A stretch of DNA of 64,000 bases, taken from contig NZ_JOEM01000001.1 in the NCBI RefSeq assembly GCF_000718135.1, forward strand, positions 62,001 through 126,000, in the 5' to 3' direction. This DNA comes from Streptomyces cyaneofuscatus. Its GTDB lineage: Bacteria; Actinomycetota; Actinomycetes; Streptomycetales; Streptomycetaceae. How positions within the stretch are numbered: position 1 is the first letter of the stretch; every line of letters begins with the position of its first letter. Of the stretch, positions 42,653 through 50,703 are shown one piece after another. A program made the translations under genes and the position numbers. The notes beneath the pieces are model-generated. The model was not told the origin of the DNA and searched no databases. It saw only the letters and a list, made by a program, of their open reading frames with translations.

Positions 42653-43017
42653 TGCGCGCCGGTTACGCCGCCGAGGTGACCCTGGCCGCCGGGCAGCGGT
42701 TCGCCTCGCTCGGCCGGGTCAGCGTACGCAACCGACGGCTCGTCCTGCTGTGGCTCCGCAGGCAGGCCCTCCGCCTCGCCGACGGACACGGCAGCGGCGT
42801 GCGGGACGAGTCACCCGGCGACGTCCGGTCCGTCCTCTTCCACGGCTCCGACGCTCCCGAAGGGCTGCGCTTCTGGGCCACCGACCACCACCGCCAGGAC
42901 GACGCGATACGGACCCTGGAAGCGGGCTTCCCCCTTCAGTTCACCGTCCTCGACCCCGCCGTCGGGCTCAGCCTCACCCTCGCCGGGTGGCACACCTCCC
43001 CGGCCCACCGCCCGTAG
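42649..43017 (+). CDS. 122-residue protein of unknown function
   Basis: The protein begins MMRAGYAAEVTLAAGQRFAS and contains LRFWATDHHRQDDAIRTLE and PLQFTVLDPAVGLSLTLAGW. It looks like a compact alpha/beta domain without membrane segments. Overlap of four bases (ATGA) with the preceding gene indicates translational coupling. No family is recognised. Confidence 0.55.
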   Translation: MMRAGYAAEVTLAAGQRFASLGRVSVRNRRLVLLWLRRQALRLADGHGSGVRDESPGDVRSVLFHGSDAPEGLRFWATDHHRQDDAIRTLEAGFPLQFTVLDPAVGLSLTLAGWHTSPAHRP

Positions 43018-43040
43018 CCCCTCCACAGAGGAGACCTCAC

Positions 43041-43475
43041 GTGCTTCAGTGCACCGCCGTGACCCGGATTCCTCTCGGCGAGGTGACCGTCGCCCTCGTC
43101 ACCATGGCCGGCGGACCCGGCGCCCCTCCCGACGACTTGACCCTCGACCACTACGTCCTGTGTGAACTCGGCGAACACGACACCCTCACCGATCACGCCG
43201 CACTCCTCAGCGCCGCCGACGAACCCGACCGGCCCGCCCTCTGGTTCTTCTGGAGCGGCACCGGCACCGACCGCACCCACCGCATCCAGGCCGAGCCCCG
43301 GTGCCCCGCCACCCTCCGTAACTTCGACACCGACGTCCTCTTACGGTGCTCGTTCTTCAACGACCACACCACAGGGCACTCCTGGGACGTCACCGACCCG
43401 CTCGGGGACCTCATCGCCGGACCACTCAGCACCGACGACGCCTCCGACGATCCACGGGAGCGGCCCCAACCATGA
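43041..43475 (+). CDS. 144-residue protein, first of two tandem paralogues, with a TTA codon
   Basis: GTG start with AGAGGAG upstream. The protein reads VLQCTAVTRIPLGEVTVALV near the start and contains LDHYVLCELGEHD, ALWFFWSGTGTDRTHRI, LRCSFFNDHTTGHSWDVTDP. The next gene (43472) shares LCELGxEHD, the Trp-rich segment and HSWxxTDP, so the two arose by duplication. Codon 101 is TTA (43341-43343), in frame. It overlaps the next gene by four bases (ATGA). Function unknown. Confidence 0.6.
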   Translation: MLQCTAVTRIPLGEVTVALVTMAGGPGAPPDDLTLDHYVLCELGEHDTLTDHAALLSAADEPDRPALWFFWSGTGTDRTHRIQAEPRCPATLRNFDTDVLLRCSFFNDHTTGHSWDVTDPLGDLIAGPLSTDDASDDPRERPQP

Positions 43476-43849
43476 ACCAGTGCACCGCTGTCGCTCTTCT
43501 CCCGCCTCCGGACCACCTCATCGCCCTGTCGCCCGCCGGACACCGTCCCGAAGCCGGGCACGTCCTCTGCGAACTCGGCGGAGAACATGACGACCAGCAC
43601 GCCGCGATGCTCTGGGATGAAGGCGGACGGCCCGGAAGCGCCGTCTGGGTCCGGTGGAAGGGCTCAGGGCTCGCCAAGCTCCGGTGTCCCGTGCTCGACC
43701 CCCGTAATGAAGCATGCGAACTCTTCGCCGCACACCCTTCCGCACACAGCTGGGGCATCACCGACCCCACCCACGAAGCGATCACCCGGTTGCTCGCGAA
43801 GCAGCACCCGCACCTGTTCCCCGAGTACCGGGACACGGACGGAAACTGA
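43472..43849 (+). CDS. 125-residue protein, second of two tandem paralogues
   Basis: The protein begins MNQCTAVALLPPPDHLIALS and has GHVLCELGGEHDDQHAAMLW, AVWVRWKGSGLAKLRCP and HSWGITDPTHEAITRLLAKQ, matching the preceding gene. It lacks the longer insert of that copy. Translational coupling (ATGA) to the first copy suggests both act together. No family is recognised and no catalytic motif is evident. Confidence 0.6.
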   Translation: MNQCTAVALLPPPDHLIALSPAGHRPEAGHVLCELGGEHDDQHAAMLWDEGGRPGSAVWVRWKGSGLAKLRCPVLDPRNEACELFAAHPSAHSWGITDPTHEAITRLLAKQHPHLFPEYRDTDGN

Positions 43850-43871
43850 CGTCTCTTGGGAGAATGCGCCC

Positions 43872-44525
43872 ATGAGCAAGATCGTGAACTACAGCATGGC
43901 CAACCGCGGAAAGATCGCGCGCTTCCTTCCCGCACAGGATCTGACCGCCGACGACATACAGCTGCTGGACAAGATGCGGGCGGTGGCCCGAGCTCGCCAG
44001 GACGATCTGGACCGCCAGGACGTGGACTGGGGCCTGCCGGTGCAGGACGCTCTGGAGCAGCTCGTCTCCGGACGTGCCGACTCCACCGCCGAATGGGCCG
44101 GAAGCGCCTATTACGCGGCTCTCCAGATCGTCATCGACCACAACGGCAGCGACATGTCCACGCTGGCGAGCTACCGCAGCCCCATCACCGTCTTCACCAC
44201 GCTGGACGACCAACTGAGCACGGCCGGCGTCGCCGCCGACCTGCTGCCCAGTCAGTACATCTTCAGCGGGCCGCCGTCCGAGATCGCGTTCCGCATCCCC
44301 CGGCCCTTGGAAGGCTCACCGGAGATCGGGTGCTGGCCGATGCAGCAGGCCGGGCCCGCCATCAAGGCCTACCGCGAGGTGCTGGACCGGATAGACCCCG
44401 ACCTCAGGTACGAACTGAAGGAGCTGATAGGGGCCCTGGACGGCTGGTACTCCGAATGGGCCGATGGTGAAGGCTCCTTCTGGTGGGCCGAGGACACCTC
44501 GGTCTTCTTCTCCGTCGTCGGCTGA
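43872..44525 (+). CDS. 217-residue DUF7691-like protein
   Basis: The protein begins MSKIVNYSMANRGKIARFLP and contains a helical stretch DKMRAVARARQDDLDRQDV, then EWAGSAYYAALQIVIDHNGS, and a C-terminal ELIGALDGWYSEWADGEGSF. These features are those I associate with an actinobacterial domain of unknown function (DUF7691). It has no membrane segment. It lies 22 bp after the paralogue pair and is the last gene before the insertion sequence. A GGGAG site precedes the ATG. Confidence 0.6.
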   Translation: MSKIVNYSMANRGKIARFLPAQDLTADDIQLLDKMRAVARARQDDLDRQDVDWGLPVQDALEQLVSGRADSTAEWAGSAYYAALQIVIDHNGSDMSTLASYRSPITVFTTLDDQLSTAGVAADLLPSQYIFSGPPSEIAFRIPRPLEGSPEIGCWPMQQAGPAIKAYREVLDRIDPDLRYELKELIGALDGWYSEWADGEGSFWWAEDTSVFFSVVG

Positions 44526-44630
44526 TCAGGCAGCACCTTCGGGACGGCGGACCGGAAAGGCGCCCTCCTAGGCCGTGTTTTGAAAGTGGTGCACGATGGG
44601 GTCGACCGCGTACCGATCGAAAGAAGCCTC

Positions 44631-44876
44631 GTGGTTGACCCCGTGGTGAAGCACGCCCTGTGCCACCTCCGCTTCGTGCAGTCGCAGCAGCCTTCCGATG
44701 CCGACTCCGTCGAGTTCGCTGACTGGCGGGAGAGGATCGCTGAGGCCCTGGACGCGTTGGCTGGTGTGCTGGTCTTCAAGGAGGACCGGGCCAGGGCCAG
44801 AGCAGAGGCAACCGCGGCGCGGGAGCAGGCCGCAGAGGTCCGACGCCGGGGTGAGATCGGGGCTAGCGAGCGCTGA
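44631..44876 (+). CDS. Passenger gene of the IS element, coiled-coil protein of unknown function
   Basis: From GTG at 44631 the product has 81 residues; the frame is open back to a TTG at 44580 inside the left terminal repeat, so the start is uncertain. It contains QPSDADSVEFADWRERIAEA and a charged helix FKEDRARARAEATAAREQAA, a likely coiled coil. It overlaps the convergent gene by 14 bp. It may be a captured host gene rather than a transposition function. Confidence 0.5.
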   Translation: MVDPVVKHALCHLRFVQSQQPSDADSVEFADWRERIAEALDALAGVLVFKEDRARARAEATAAREQAAEVRRRGEIGASER

Positions 44877-45168
44877 TTCTGCGGGTGGCCATCCAGATGG
44901 TGAGGTCGCGGGCGATGTCGTTGATGCTGGTCGAGGTGGTGACCTCGTGCTCGTTTCGGGTGGTGTCGCGGCGGACGATCTCGTAGCCGCGTTCGTCCAG
45001 CACGGACACTGAGGCGAACCAGACGGGGTCGTCCTCATCGGGCTGGACGACCACGAAGGTGTTGTCGGAGTCGTTGAGGTCGCTGATCATCATGAACAGC
45101 GCGTCCTCGGACGGGTCGTCGATGCGGTCGCCGTTCTCGCTGTCGGCGCCGTAGTACCGAGCCCCCAT
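44863..45168 (-). CDS. Passenger gene of the IS element, unknown 101-residue protein
   Basis: The protein is acidic: MGARYYGADSENGDRIDDPS then LFMMISDLNDSDNTFVVVQP and WFASVSVLDERGYEIVRRD. It ends with DLTIWMATRRISAR. The conserved-looking beta-rich composition suggests a small folded domain. No family is recognised. It lies on the same strand as the transposase, 74 bp downstream of the transposase stop. Confidence 0.5.
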   Translation of the reverse strand: MGARYYGADSENGDRIDDPSEDALFMMISDLNDSDNTFVVVQPDEDDPVWFASVSVLDERGYEIVRRDTTRNEHEVTTSTSINDIARDLTIWMATRRISAR

Positions 45169-45242
45169 CTGTGCGATCTCCCCCCGCCCCGTTCAACCTG
45201 GTCGCGGCCAGCATGGCATGCGAGGCCGACACCCTTCGGCAG

Positions 45243-46112
45243 TCACAGCCACTCGCCGATCGCGGCGATCAGGACGGTGGCCTCGAAGCGGAGGGCGAGT
45301 TTGTCGAACCGTGTGGCCACCGCCCGGTTGCGCTTGAGCCGGTTGATCCCGCACTCGACTGCGTGCCGGGCCTTGTAGTCCTGGCGGTCGAAGGTGGGAG
45401 GCCGCCCGCCGCCCTTCCCTCGGCGCTTGCGGTTGCCGACCTGGTCGGCCGGCTCGGGTATGGTGCAGCGGATCCCGCGCTTTCGCAGGTAGACCCGGTT
45501 GGCGCGGGATGAATACGCCTTGTCGCCCCGCACACGCAGTGGCCGGACACGGGGACGGCCCGGCCCGATGCGCGGGACTCGGATACGTTCCAGAACGGCT
45601 GCCAACTGGGGGCTGTCGCCGAGCTGTCCGGCGGTGACAAGCACGGACAGCGGCCGCTGGCCTTGTTCGCAGGCCAGGTGGATCTTGGTGGTAAAGCCTC
45701 CTCGGGACCGGCCCAGGCCGTGGTCCTCCGGCTCGACGTGGACACCGCCCGGCGGCTCCTTCTGGGCGCTTCCGTCGCGGCGGGCGCCTGCTGCGTGCTG
45801 ATGGGCCCGGCAGATCGTGGAGTCGACGTTCACCTCCCACGTGATGAGCCCGGCCGCGTCCTCCCGGGCTTGCAGCCTGGTCAGCAGCATCGGCCATGTG
45901 CCGTCCCGCTGCCAGCGACGGAAAAGCCCGTAGACGGTCTGCCACGGCCCGTACTCCCGCGGCAGATCCCGCCACGGAGCACCAGTCCGCACCCGCCAGC
46001 GGATGCCGTCGATCAGCTTCCGTCGGTCCACCGGCGGCCTGCCTAACACCATCACTGGCAACAACGGCGCCAGCGCCGCCCACGGCTCGTCAGAAAGATC
46101 CCCTCGCCCCAC
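45243..46112 (-). CDS. IS5-family transposase
   Basis: The 289-residue protein begins [20 protein letters not shown] and has the DUF4096-type N-terminal domain followed by a DDE catalytic core: [19 protein letters not shown], then [28 protein letters not shown] with the second Asp, and the Y-x2-R-x3-E-x6-K signature in [15 protein letters not shown] that holds the catalytic Glu. It appears full length and intact, so the element could be mobile. Confidence 0.92.
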   Translation of the reverse strand: MGRGDLSDEPWAALAPLLPVMVLGRPPVDRRKLIDGIRWRVRTGAPWRDLPREYGPWQTVYGLFRRWQRDGTWPMLLTRLQAREDAAGLITWEVNVDSTICRAHQHAAGARRDGSAQKEPPGGVHVEPEDHGLGRSRGGFTTKIHLACEQGQRPLSVLVTAGQLGDSPQLAAVLERIRVPRIGPGRPRVRPLRVRGDKAYSSRANRVYLRKRGIRCTIPEPADQVGNRKRRGKGGGRPPTFDRQDYKARHAVECGINRLKRNRAVATRFDKLALRFEATVLIAAIGEWL

Positions 46113-46165
46113 ACCTAGATCATCACGATGTGGGACGAAGGACGAAGCCCACTTTCAAACACGGC

Positions 46166-46375
46166 CTAGGCCTTCGCCCAACCCTTCGGGTAGGAGCGCC
46201 GCGTGACCTTATAGGGTCGCGCGGTGCCCCTCGGTTCCGTACGTGCCACCTCCCCCCGTTCCGCATCGCGCAGCTGGCGGTCGATGCGGCGCTCGCGCAC
46301 CAGGCCGATGGCGGCCGGGAGCGCCACGAAGGCGAAGAGGGCGGCCACGGTCAGGTAGTTCAGGAAGAGGTTCAT
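46166..46375 (-). CDS. Small membrane protein whose stop codon is the IS target site
   Basis: The 69-residue protein begins MNLFLNYLTVAALFAFVALP, one membrane helix, and continues with a basic/acidic cytosolic tail (RRIDRQLRDAERGEVARTEP) ending in YPKGWAKA. The TAG stop (46166-46168) lies inside the CTAG target duplication of the insertion sequence, so the insertion leaves the protein intact. The gene is divergent from the GlxA-type regulator. Confidence 0.65.
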   Translation of the reverse strand: MNLFLNYLTVAALFAFVALPAAIGLVRERRIDRQLRDAERGEVARTEPRGTARPYKVTRRSYPKGWAKA

Positions 46376-46410
46376 GGCTCCACTGTCGTCCGCCAGGCCC
46401 ACATTCGTCA

Positions 46411-46460
46411 GTGGCAGCACTGCCACACAGCATCGAATTACTGCCACACTCGTGCCACAC
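46411..46460. promoter_or_regulatory. Operator-like repeats before the GlxA/AraC gene
   Basis: GTGGCAG-ca-CTGCCAC (46411-46426) is a perfect palindrome. Two more copies of TGCCACAC follow at 46442-46449 and 46453-46460, 11 bp apart. They lie 8 to 57 bp before the regulator start, so autoregulation is likely. Confidence 0.55.
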
Positions 46461-46467
46461 TGACGCC

Positions 46468-47445
46468 ATGCTGAAGAACGTCGCCGTCCTGCTGCTCGAC
46501 GAGGTCCACCCCTTCGAACTCGGCGTGCTGAGCGAGGTCTTCGGACTGGACCGGAGCGAAGAGGGCCTGCCGGTCCACGACTTCGCGGTCGTCTCCGCCG
46601 AGGGCCCCGAACTGCGCACCCACGCCGGCTTCACCATCCGTACCGAACACGGCCTGGACCGGCTGGAGGAGGCCGACCTCATCGCCGTACCGGCGGGCAG
46701 CAACTTCATGGAGCGGGAGTATCCGGAAGAGGTCCTGGAGGCGCTGCGCCGGGCCGTGGAGCGCGGGGCGCGGGTGCTGAGCGTCTGCTCCGGGGCATAC
46801 GTCCTCGGGGCGGCGGGCCTGCTGGACGGGCGCCGTTGCACCACGCACTGGCGCCACGCGGCGGAGCTGGCCCGGCGCTACCCGAAGGCCATCGTGGAGC
46901 CGGACGTGCTGTACGTGGACGAGGGGTCCGTCATCACCTCGGCCGGGACCGCCTCGGGCATCGACGCCTGCCTCCACCTGGTCCGCCAGGAGTACGGCCA
47001 GGACACGGCCAACACGATCGCCCGGCGCATGGTGGTGCCGCCGCACCGGGACGGCGGCCAGGCGCAGTACATCAGCCGCCCGCTGCCCCGGAACGCCTGC
47101 GACACCGTCGGCTCCACGCTGGCGTGGATGGAGCACCACCTGGACCAGGAGATGTCGGTGGAGCAGCTGGCGGTGCTGGCGCACATGTCGCCGCGCACCT
47201 TCGCCCGCCGCTTCCAGCAGGAGACCGGGACCACGCCGTACCGCTGGCTGCTGCGGCAGCGGGTGCTGCTGGCCCAGCACCTGCTGGAGACCTCCGACCG
47301 GACGATCGACACGATCGCGGGGCAGACGGGGTTCGGTACGGCGGCGACCCTGCGCCACCAGTTCGTGCGCACGCTCGGGACGACGCCGAACGCCTACCGC
47401 CGGACCTTCCGGGGGCCGGCGGGCGCTGTGTCCGGCGTCGCCTGA
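46468..47445 (+). CDS. GlxA-type AraC regulator with DJ-1/PfpI-like domain
   Basis: The 325-residue protein has a class I glutamine amidotransferase-like domain (1-190: VAVLLLDEVHPFELGVLSEV, then ARVLSVCSGAYVLGAAGLLD with the nucleophile-elbow Cys) and two AraC helix-turn-helix motifs (about 215-315, MSPRTFARRFQQETGTTPYRW and AATLRHQFVRTLGTTPNAYR). In S. coelicolor an AraC-like gene, nrdS, is the third gene of nrdABS, so this may be its orthologue, separated here from nrdB by the island at 40.2-46.2 kb. That identity is inferred. Repeats just upstream look like its operators. Confidence 0.8.
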   Translation: MLKNVAVLLLDEVHPFELGVLSEVFGLDRSEEGLPVHDFAVVSAEGPELRTHAGFTIRTEHGLDRLEEADLIAVPAGSNFMEREYPEEVLEALRRAVERGARVLSVCSGAYVLGAAGLLDGRRCTTHWRHAAELARRYPKAIVEPDVLYVDEGSVITSAGTASGIDACLHLVRQEYGQDTANTIARRMVVPPHRDGGQAQYISRPLPRNACDTVGSTLAWMEHHLDQEMSVEQLAVLAHMSPRTFARRFQQETGTTPYRWLLRQRVLLAQHLLETSDRTIDTIAGQTGFGTAATLRHQFVRTLGTTPNAYRRTFRGPAGAVSGVA

Positions 47446-47451
47446 GAGACC

Positions 47452-48090
47452 TCAGCTGTTGGGGACGGTCTCGTAGCGCGGCGTGCCCTCTTCCATCTGC
47501 CGCAGCGCGTCCTTGCGGTCGCGCTTGGAGAGCCGGTCGATGTACAGGTAGCCGTACAGGTGGTCCGTCTCGTGCTGGAGGCAGCGCGCGAAGTAGCCGC
47601 TGCCGCGCACCTTGATCGGGTTGCCCTGGGCGTCCTGGCCGCGCACCACCGCGTAGTCGGGGCGGGCGAGCGAGGCGTACGCGGTCGGGACCGAGAGGCA
47701 GCCCTCGTTGGAGTCGTCCAGCACCCGCGCCTCGGGGGCCAGCTCCTCCAGGACCGGGTTGCAGACCACGCCGGTGTGCCGGACGCCGTCGTCGTCCGGG
47801 CAGTCGTAGACAAAGACCTTCAGGTCCACGCCGATCTGGTTGGCCGCCAGGCCCACGCCCTCGGCCGTCTTCTGGCTGGCGAACATGTCGTCGATCAGCT
47901 GGGCCAGCTCGTCGCCGAACTCGGTGACGTCCTTGCACTCCTTGTGCAGCACCGGGTTGCCCACGACCGTGATCGGACGCGAGGTGCCGCGCGCGCGGTA
48001 GGCCGCCTCGCGCTCCTCACAGTCCTCGGTGTCGACGACGAACCCCTCGTCGTCCACGTCGATCCGCCCGTCCGTCTCCTGCTGCGACAT
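47452..48090 (-). CDS. def: Peptide deformylase
   Basis: The 212-residue protein has the three deformylase motifs in order: [20 protein letters not shown] with the metal-binding Cys, and QHETDHLYG with the HExxH-type metal site. It removes formyl groups from nascent proteins. An acidic N-terminal extension of about 40 residues is longer than in the E. coli enzyme. It is convergent with the GlxA-type gene, with six bases between stops. Confidence 0.95.
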   Translation of the reverse strand: MSQQETDGRIDVDDEGFVVDTEDCEEREAAYRARGTSRPITVVGNPVLHKECKDVTEFGDELAQLIDDMFASQKTAEGVGLAANQIGVDLKVFVYDCPDDDGVRHTGVVCNPVLEELAPEARVLDDSNEGCLSVPTAYASLARPDYAVVRGQDAQGNPIKVRGSGYFARCLQHETDHLYGYLYIDRLSKRDRKDALRQMEEGTPRYETVPNS

Positions 48091-48164
48091 GTCCGCCGTA
48101 CGCCTTCCTGCAAAACCTGGGGAACCGCACCGCGATCGGTGCGCCTACAGCCTACGGGCAGCGG

Positions 48165-49160
48165 TCAGCAGACTTCTTCGAGATCCCGCCACTCGCGGCT
48201 GTCCGGGCTGTCGGCGACCCAGCCGTCCAGCAGCCCGCGCACCAGCCCGGCGGGAGCGGCGAGACCGCATTCGCGCTCGGGTACCCAGAGGTCGCCGGCC
48301 CCGGCGGTGCGGTGGCCGAGCGGTCCCGGGTGGCCCGGCTCGCTGTGGTCGTGCGGGTCCAGGTGCTCCCCGTCGCCCTCGTCGCTCTCCATCCGGCTCT
48401 CCGAACAGGCCCGGCACAGCAGCCGTACGGAGGAGGACCAGTCCTCGGCGGCGAACCCGGCGTCCGAGGCGAGCTTCTCCAGCGCGTCCCGGTCCTCCTC
48501 GGTGGCCGCCTCCAGCAGCACCACCCAGGTCGGCACCGGGGAGGGCGCCCACAGCTCGATCTCGTCGAAGACCGGATACGAGGGTCCGGCGGCGGTGACC
48601 CGCTCGCCGTTGGGCACTCCGTCGTGCAGCACGACCTCGCCCCAGCGCCGCCCGGAGGACGGCAGCGGGATGGAGAGGACCTCCATCCGGGCCGGGTCGA
48701 GCCGACGCCCCCAGACCACCTCGGCCTCGCCCTCGGGCGAGAGCCGGACAGCGGCGCTGCCCAGCTCCATGCCGGTGGGCTCGGTGGTGGCCGCGCTGTT
48801 CAGCCCGGAGCCGGGCACCTTGAGGCCGTACGCCTGCCAGGCCCGGCGCGCCAGCGGCCAGTCCTGGAGGGCGGTGGCCGCGATGCCGACGTTCCACCAG
48901 TCCGGGGCGCCGGACTCACGGTCCAGCAGCGCGACCGCCCGCAGGCCCGCCGCGCGCGCCTGTTCCCAGTCGTGCCGGAACTTGTGCAGCAGCGCGAGAT
49001 TGAACCAGGACTCCGAGAGCCAGGGCTCCAGATCCGCCGCGCGCGTCAGCAGCGCCCCCGCGTCCTCGTACCGGCCGTCGCCGATCAGCGTGAACGCGCG
49101 GTCCGTGGCCTGCCGCCAAGAGGCGGACGGCCGATGCCGTACCTTCCCGAAGATCCTCAC
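48165..49160 (-). CDS. Tetratricopeptide repeat protein
   Basis: From GTG 49160 the product has 331 residues; an ATG at 49241 would add 27. TPR helices appear early (ASWRQATDRAFTLIGDGRYE and SESWFNLALLHKFRHDWEQA), then a domain with RLSPEGEAEVVWGRRLDPAR and an acidic His/Asp-rich stretch ESDEGDGEHLDPHDHSEPGH near 270-290 that could bind metal. No enzyme motif is seen. It is transcribed alone between def and rsrA. Confidence 0.7.
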   Translation of the reverse strand: MRIFGKVRHRPSASWRQATDRAFTLIGDGRYEDAGALLTRAADLEPWLSESWFNLALLHKFRHDWEQARAAGLRAVALLDRESGAPDWWNVGIAATALQDWPLARRAWQAYGLKVPGSGLNSAATTEPTGMELGSAAVRLSPEGEAEVVWGRRLDPARMEVLSIPLPSSGRRWGEVVLHDGVPNGERVTAAGPSYPVFDEIELWAPSPVPTWVVLLEAATEEDRDALEKLASDAGFAAEDWSSSVRLLCRACSESRMESDEGDGEHLDPHDHSEPGHPGPLGHRTAGAGDLWVPERECGLAAPAGLVRGLLDGWVADSPDSREWRDLEEVC

Positions 49161-49393
49161 GATTCCCGCCTGTCCCGACTGGACACCCTCGTTTTCCGCT
49201 CTCCTTCGCATCCAACCATGCCCGGCCGGACGCCCGCTCATTACCCATGGGTTACCCAGCCCCGGCCCGGGTCAGACCGGCCCGGGGGAGGACTCTCGCA
49301 AGGATCTCGGCGACCAGCGGCGGGCGAGGACGTAACGGGGGCGCGGGCGAGCGTGAAGGCGGGCGGGATGCCGCCTTCGGCCCGGTGCTCAAT

Positions 49394-49461
49394 CGCGTGC
49401 GGTGGCTACTCGCGTGCGGTGGCTATGCGCGTGCGGTGGCTATGCGCGTGCGGTGGCTACT
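49394..49461. repeat. Four 17-bp tandem repeats at the 3' end of rsrA
   Basis: Four copies of a 17-bp unit, CGCGTGCGGTGGCTAYK, start at 49394, 49411, 49428 and 49445. The last copy contains the rsrA stop codon (49457-49459). Because 17 is not a multiple of three, copy-number change would not keep a frame, but the extra copies lie beyond the stop. The array looks like a variable-number repeat. Confidence 0.9.
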
Positions 49462-49777
49462 CGCGCGCCGTCGCGGCCTGATCCGTGCCGCCGACGGTGA
49501 TGTCCTGCTCGGGCACGGCCTCGCCGGCCCTGATCAGGTCGATCCGGCCCATCACCTTGGAGCGCAGGTCGGTCGGGACCTCGTCCTGACCGCAGCAGCG
49601 CTTGACCAGCTTCTTCACGGCCTGCTCCAGGCCATACTTCTCCAGGCACGGGGAGCACTCCTCGAAGTGCACCTCGAACTTGGTGCAGTCGCCCTCGGGC
49701 ATCTCCCGGTCGAGGAACTCGTAGAGATGGTCGAGGACCTCCGAGCAATCCGTCTCGTGCGGCTCTCCGCAGCTCAT
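49457..49777 (-). CDS. rsrA: Zinc-binding redox anti-sigma factor RsrA
   Basis: The 106-residue protein has all seven RsrA cysteines at the same positions as S. coelicolor RsrA: C3, C11, C31, C41, C44, C61 and C62, with H37 in the H-x3-C-x2-C zinc motif. Disulfide stress oxidises the cysteines and ejects zinc, releasing SigR. The start overlaps the sigR stop by four bases. The 3' end carries the 17-bp repeat. Confidence 0.95.
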   Translation of the reverse strand: MSCGEPHETDCSEVLDHLYEFLDREMPEGDCTKFEVHFEECSPCLEKYGLEQAVKKLVKRCCGQDEVPTDLRSKVMGRIDLIRAGEAVPEQDITVGGTDQAATARE

Positions 49778-50430
49778 GAGGTCGAGCCCTTCCGATCGTC
49801 CGAGTCACCGGCACCGGCCGCGACGAGCCCGCGCTCACGGGCGTAGTCCTCCAGCATGCCGCGCAGCTGACGGCGGCCGCGGTGCAGCCGGGACATCACC
49901 GTACCGATGGGTGTCCCCATGATGTCCGCGATCTCCTTGTAGGCAAAGCCCTCTACGTCGGCGAGATAGACGGCGATGCGGAACTCTTCGGGAATCGCCT
50001 GGAGCGCCGACTTCACGTCGGAGTCCGGCAGGTGGTCGAGGGCCTGGGACTCGGCGGAGCGCAGACCGGTCGACATGTGCGACTCCGCGCGCGCCAGCTG
50101 CCAGTCCTCGATCTCCTCGGCGGCGCTGCGCTGGGGCTCACGCTGCTTCTTGCGGTACGAGTTGATGAAGGTGTTGGTGAGGATGCGGTACATCCACGCC
50201 TTGAGGTTCGTGCCCTCACGGAACTGGTGGAAGGAGCCGTACGCCTTCGCGTAGGTCTCCTGGACCAGGTCCTCGGCATCGGCGGGGTTACGCGTCATGC
50301 GCAGCGCGGCCGAGTACATCTGGTCGAGAAAGCCGAGGGCGTCCCGCTCGAAGCGCGCGTTGCGCTCGGCGGTCGTCTCCGGTGCACGGCCGTCGTCGGT
50401 CCCTGTGTCGGTCCCAGTGACCGGACCCAC
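49774..50430 (-). CDS. sigR: ECF sigma factor SigR (short form)
   Basis: The 218-residue ECF factor has region 2 ([20 protein letters not shown] and [20 protein letters not shown]) and region 4 ([20 protein letters not shown], then [20 protein letters not shown]). It directs thiol-oxidative stress genes from promoters with GGAAT and GTT elements. The GTG at 50430 has TTGGAGGAG upstream and matches the S. coelicolor start; the frame is also open to ATG 50616 (long form). It overlaps rsrA by four bases (ATGA). A SigR-type promoter lies upstream (50666-50693). Confidence 0.93.
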   Translation of the reverse strand: MGPVTGTDTGTDDGRAPETTAERNARFERDALGFLDQMYSAALRMTRNPADAEDLVQETYAKAYGSFHQFREGTNLKAWMYRILTNTFINSYRKKQREPQRSAAEEIEDWQLARAESHMSTGLRSAESQALDHLPDSDVKSALQAIPEEFRIAVYLADVEGFAYKEIADIMGTPIGTVMSRLHRGRRQLRGMLEDYARERGLVAAGAGDSDDRKGSTS

Positions 50431-50616
50431 CTCCTCCAACGATGTGGCGGAGCCGAAACCGGACCCGCTCGCCTCGGAGAATAGTCGACCTTGCTTCGAG
50501 ACGGGCTGTCGATCGGCGCCGCCCGTCGGCCGCTCACGAGTGGTCTTCGCCGCGGGCAGCACGGTCCACTCCAGGTCAGCGGCGTTCGAGCGGCTGGGGC
50601 AGATGGTCGAACCCAT
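50431..50616 (-). other. Long-form (SigR') N-terminal extension
   Basis: Sixty-two further codons from ATG 50616 ([20 protein letters not shown]) lead without a stop into the sigR frame. S. coelicolor makes an unstable longer isoform, SigR', with about 55 extra residues from the SigR-dependent transcript. The extension here fits that scheme in size and in the position of the upstream promoter. Confidence 0.7.
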
Positions 50617-50665
50617 GCGACGGACTCCCTCTCCACGTACGACGTTGTTGTACCGACGTCCCGAA

Positions 50666-50693
50666 CAACAGCGCCCCCGTACGCCGCATTCCC
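50666..50693 (-). promoter_or_regulatory. SigR-dependent promoter of sigR
   Basis: On the minus strand GGGAAT is followed after 18 bases by GTTG, matching the SigR consensus (GGAAT-N18-GTT). It lies about 50 bp before the long-form ATG and so would drive SigR' in a positive loop. Confidence 0.82.
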
Positions 50694-50703
50694 GTGGTGC
50701 GTG

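Larger units (their letters stand above)
44572..46165. mobile_element. IS5-family insertion sequence with passenger genes
   Basis: The 1594-bp element is bounded by imperfect terminal inverted repeats: GCCGTGTTTTGAAAGTGG at 44572-44589 and its counterpart at 46148-46165, differing by one base in the T run. The flanks are CTAG on both sides (44568-44571 and 46166-46169), a four-base target duplication as expected for the IS5 superfamily. It holds the transposase at 45243-46112 and two other reading frames, which is more than the usual single gene of such elements. Confidence 0.85.

Noticed and set aside
49394..49461. Tandem repeat as a CRISPR array
   Set aside because: Units are 17 bp, directly adjacent and without spacers; no cas genes are near. 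No CRISPR array is present in the window.
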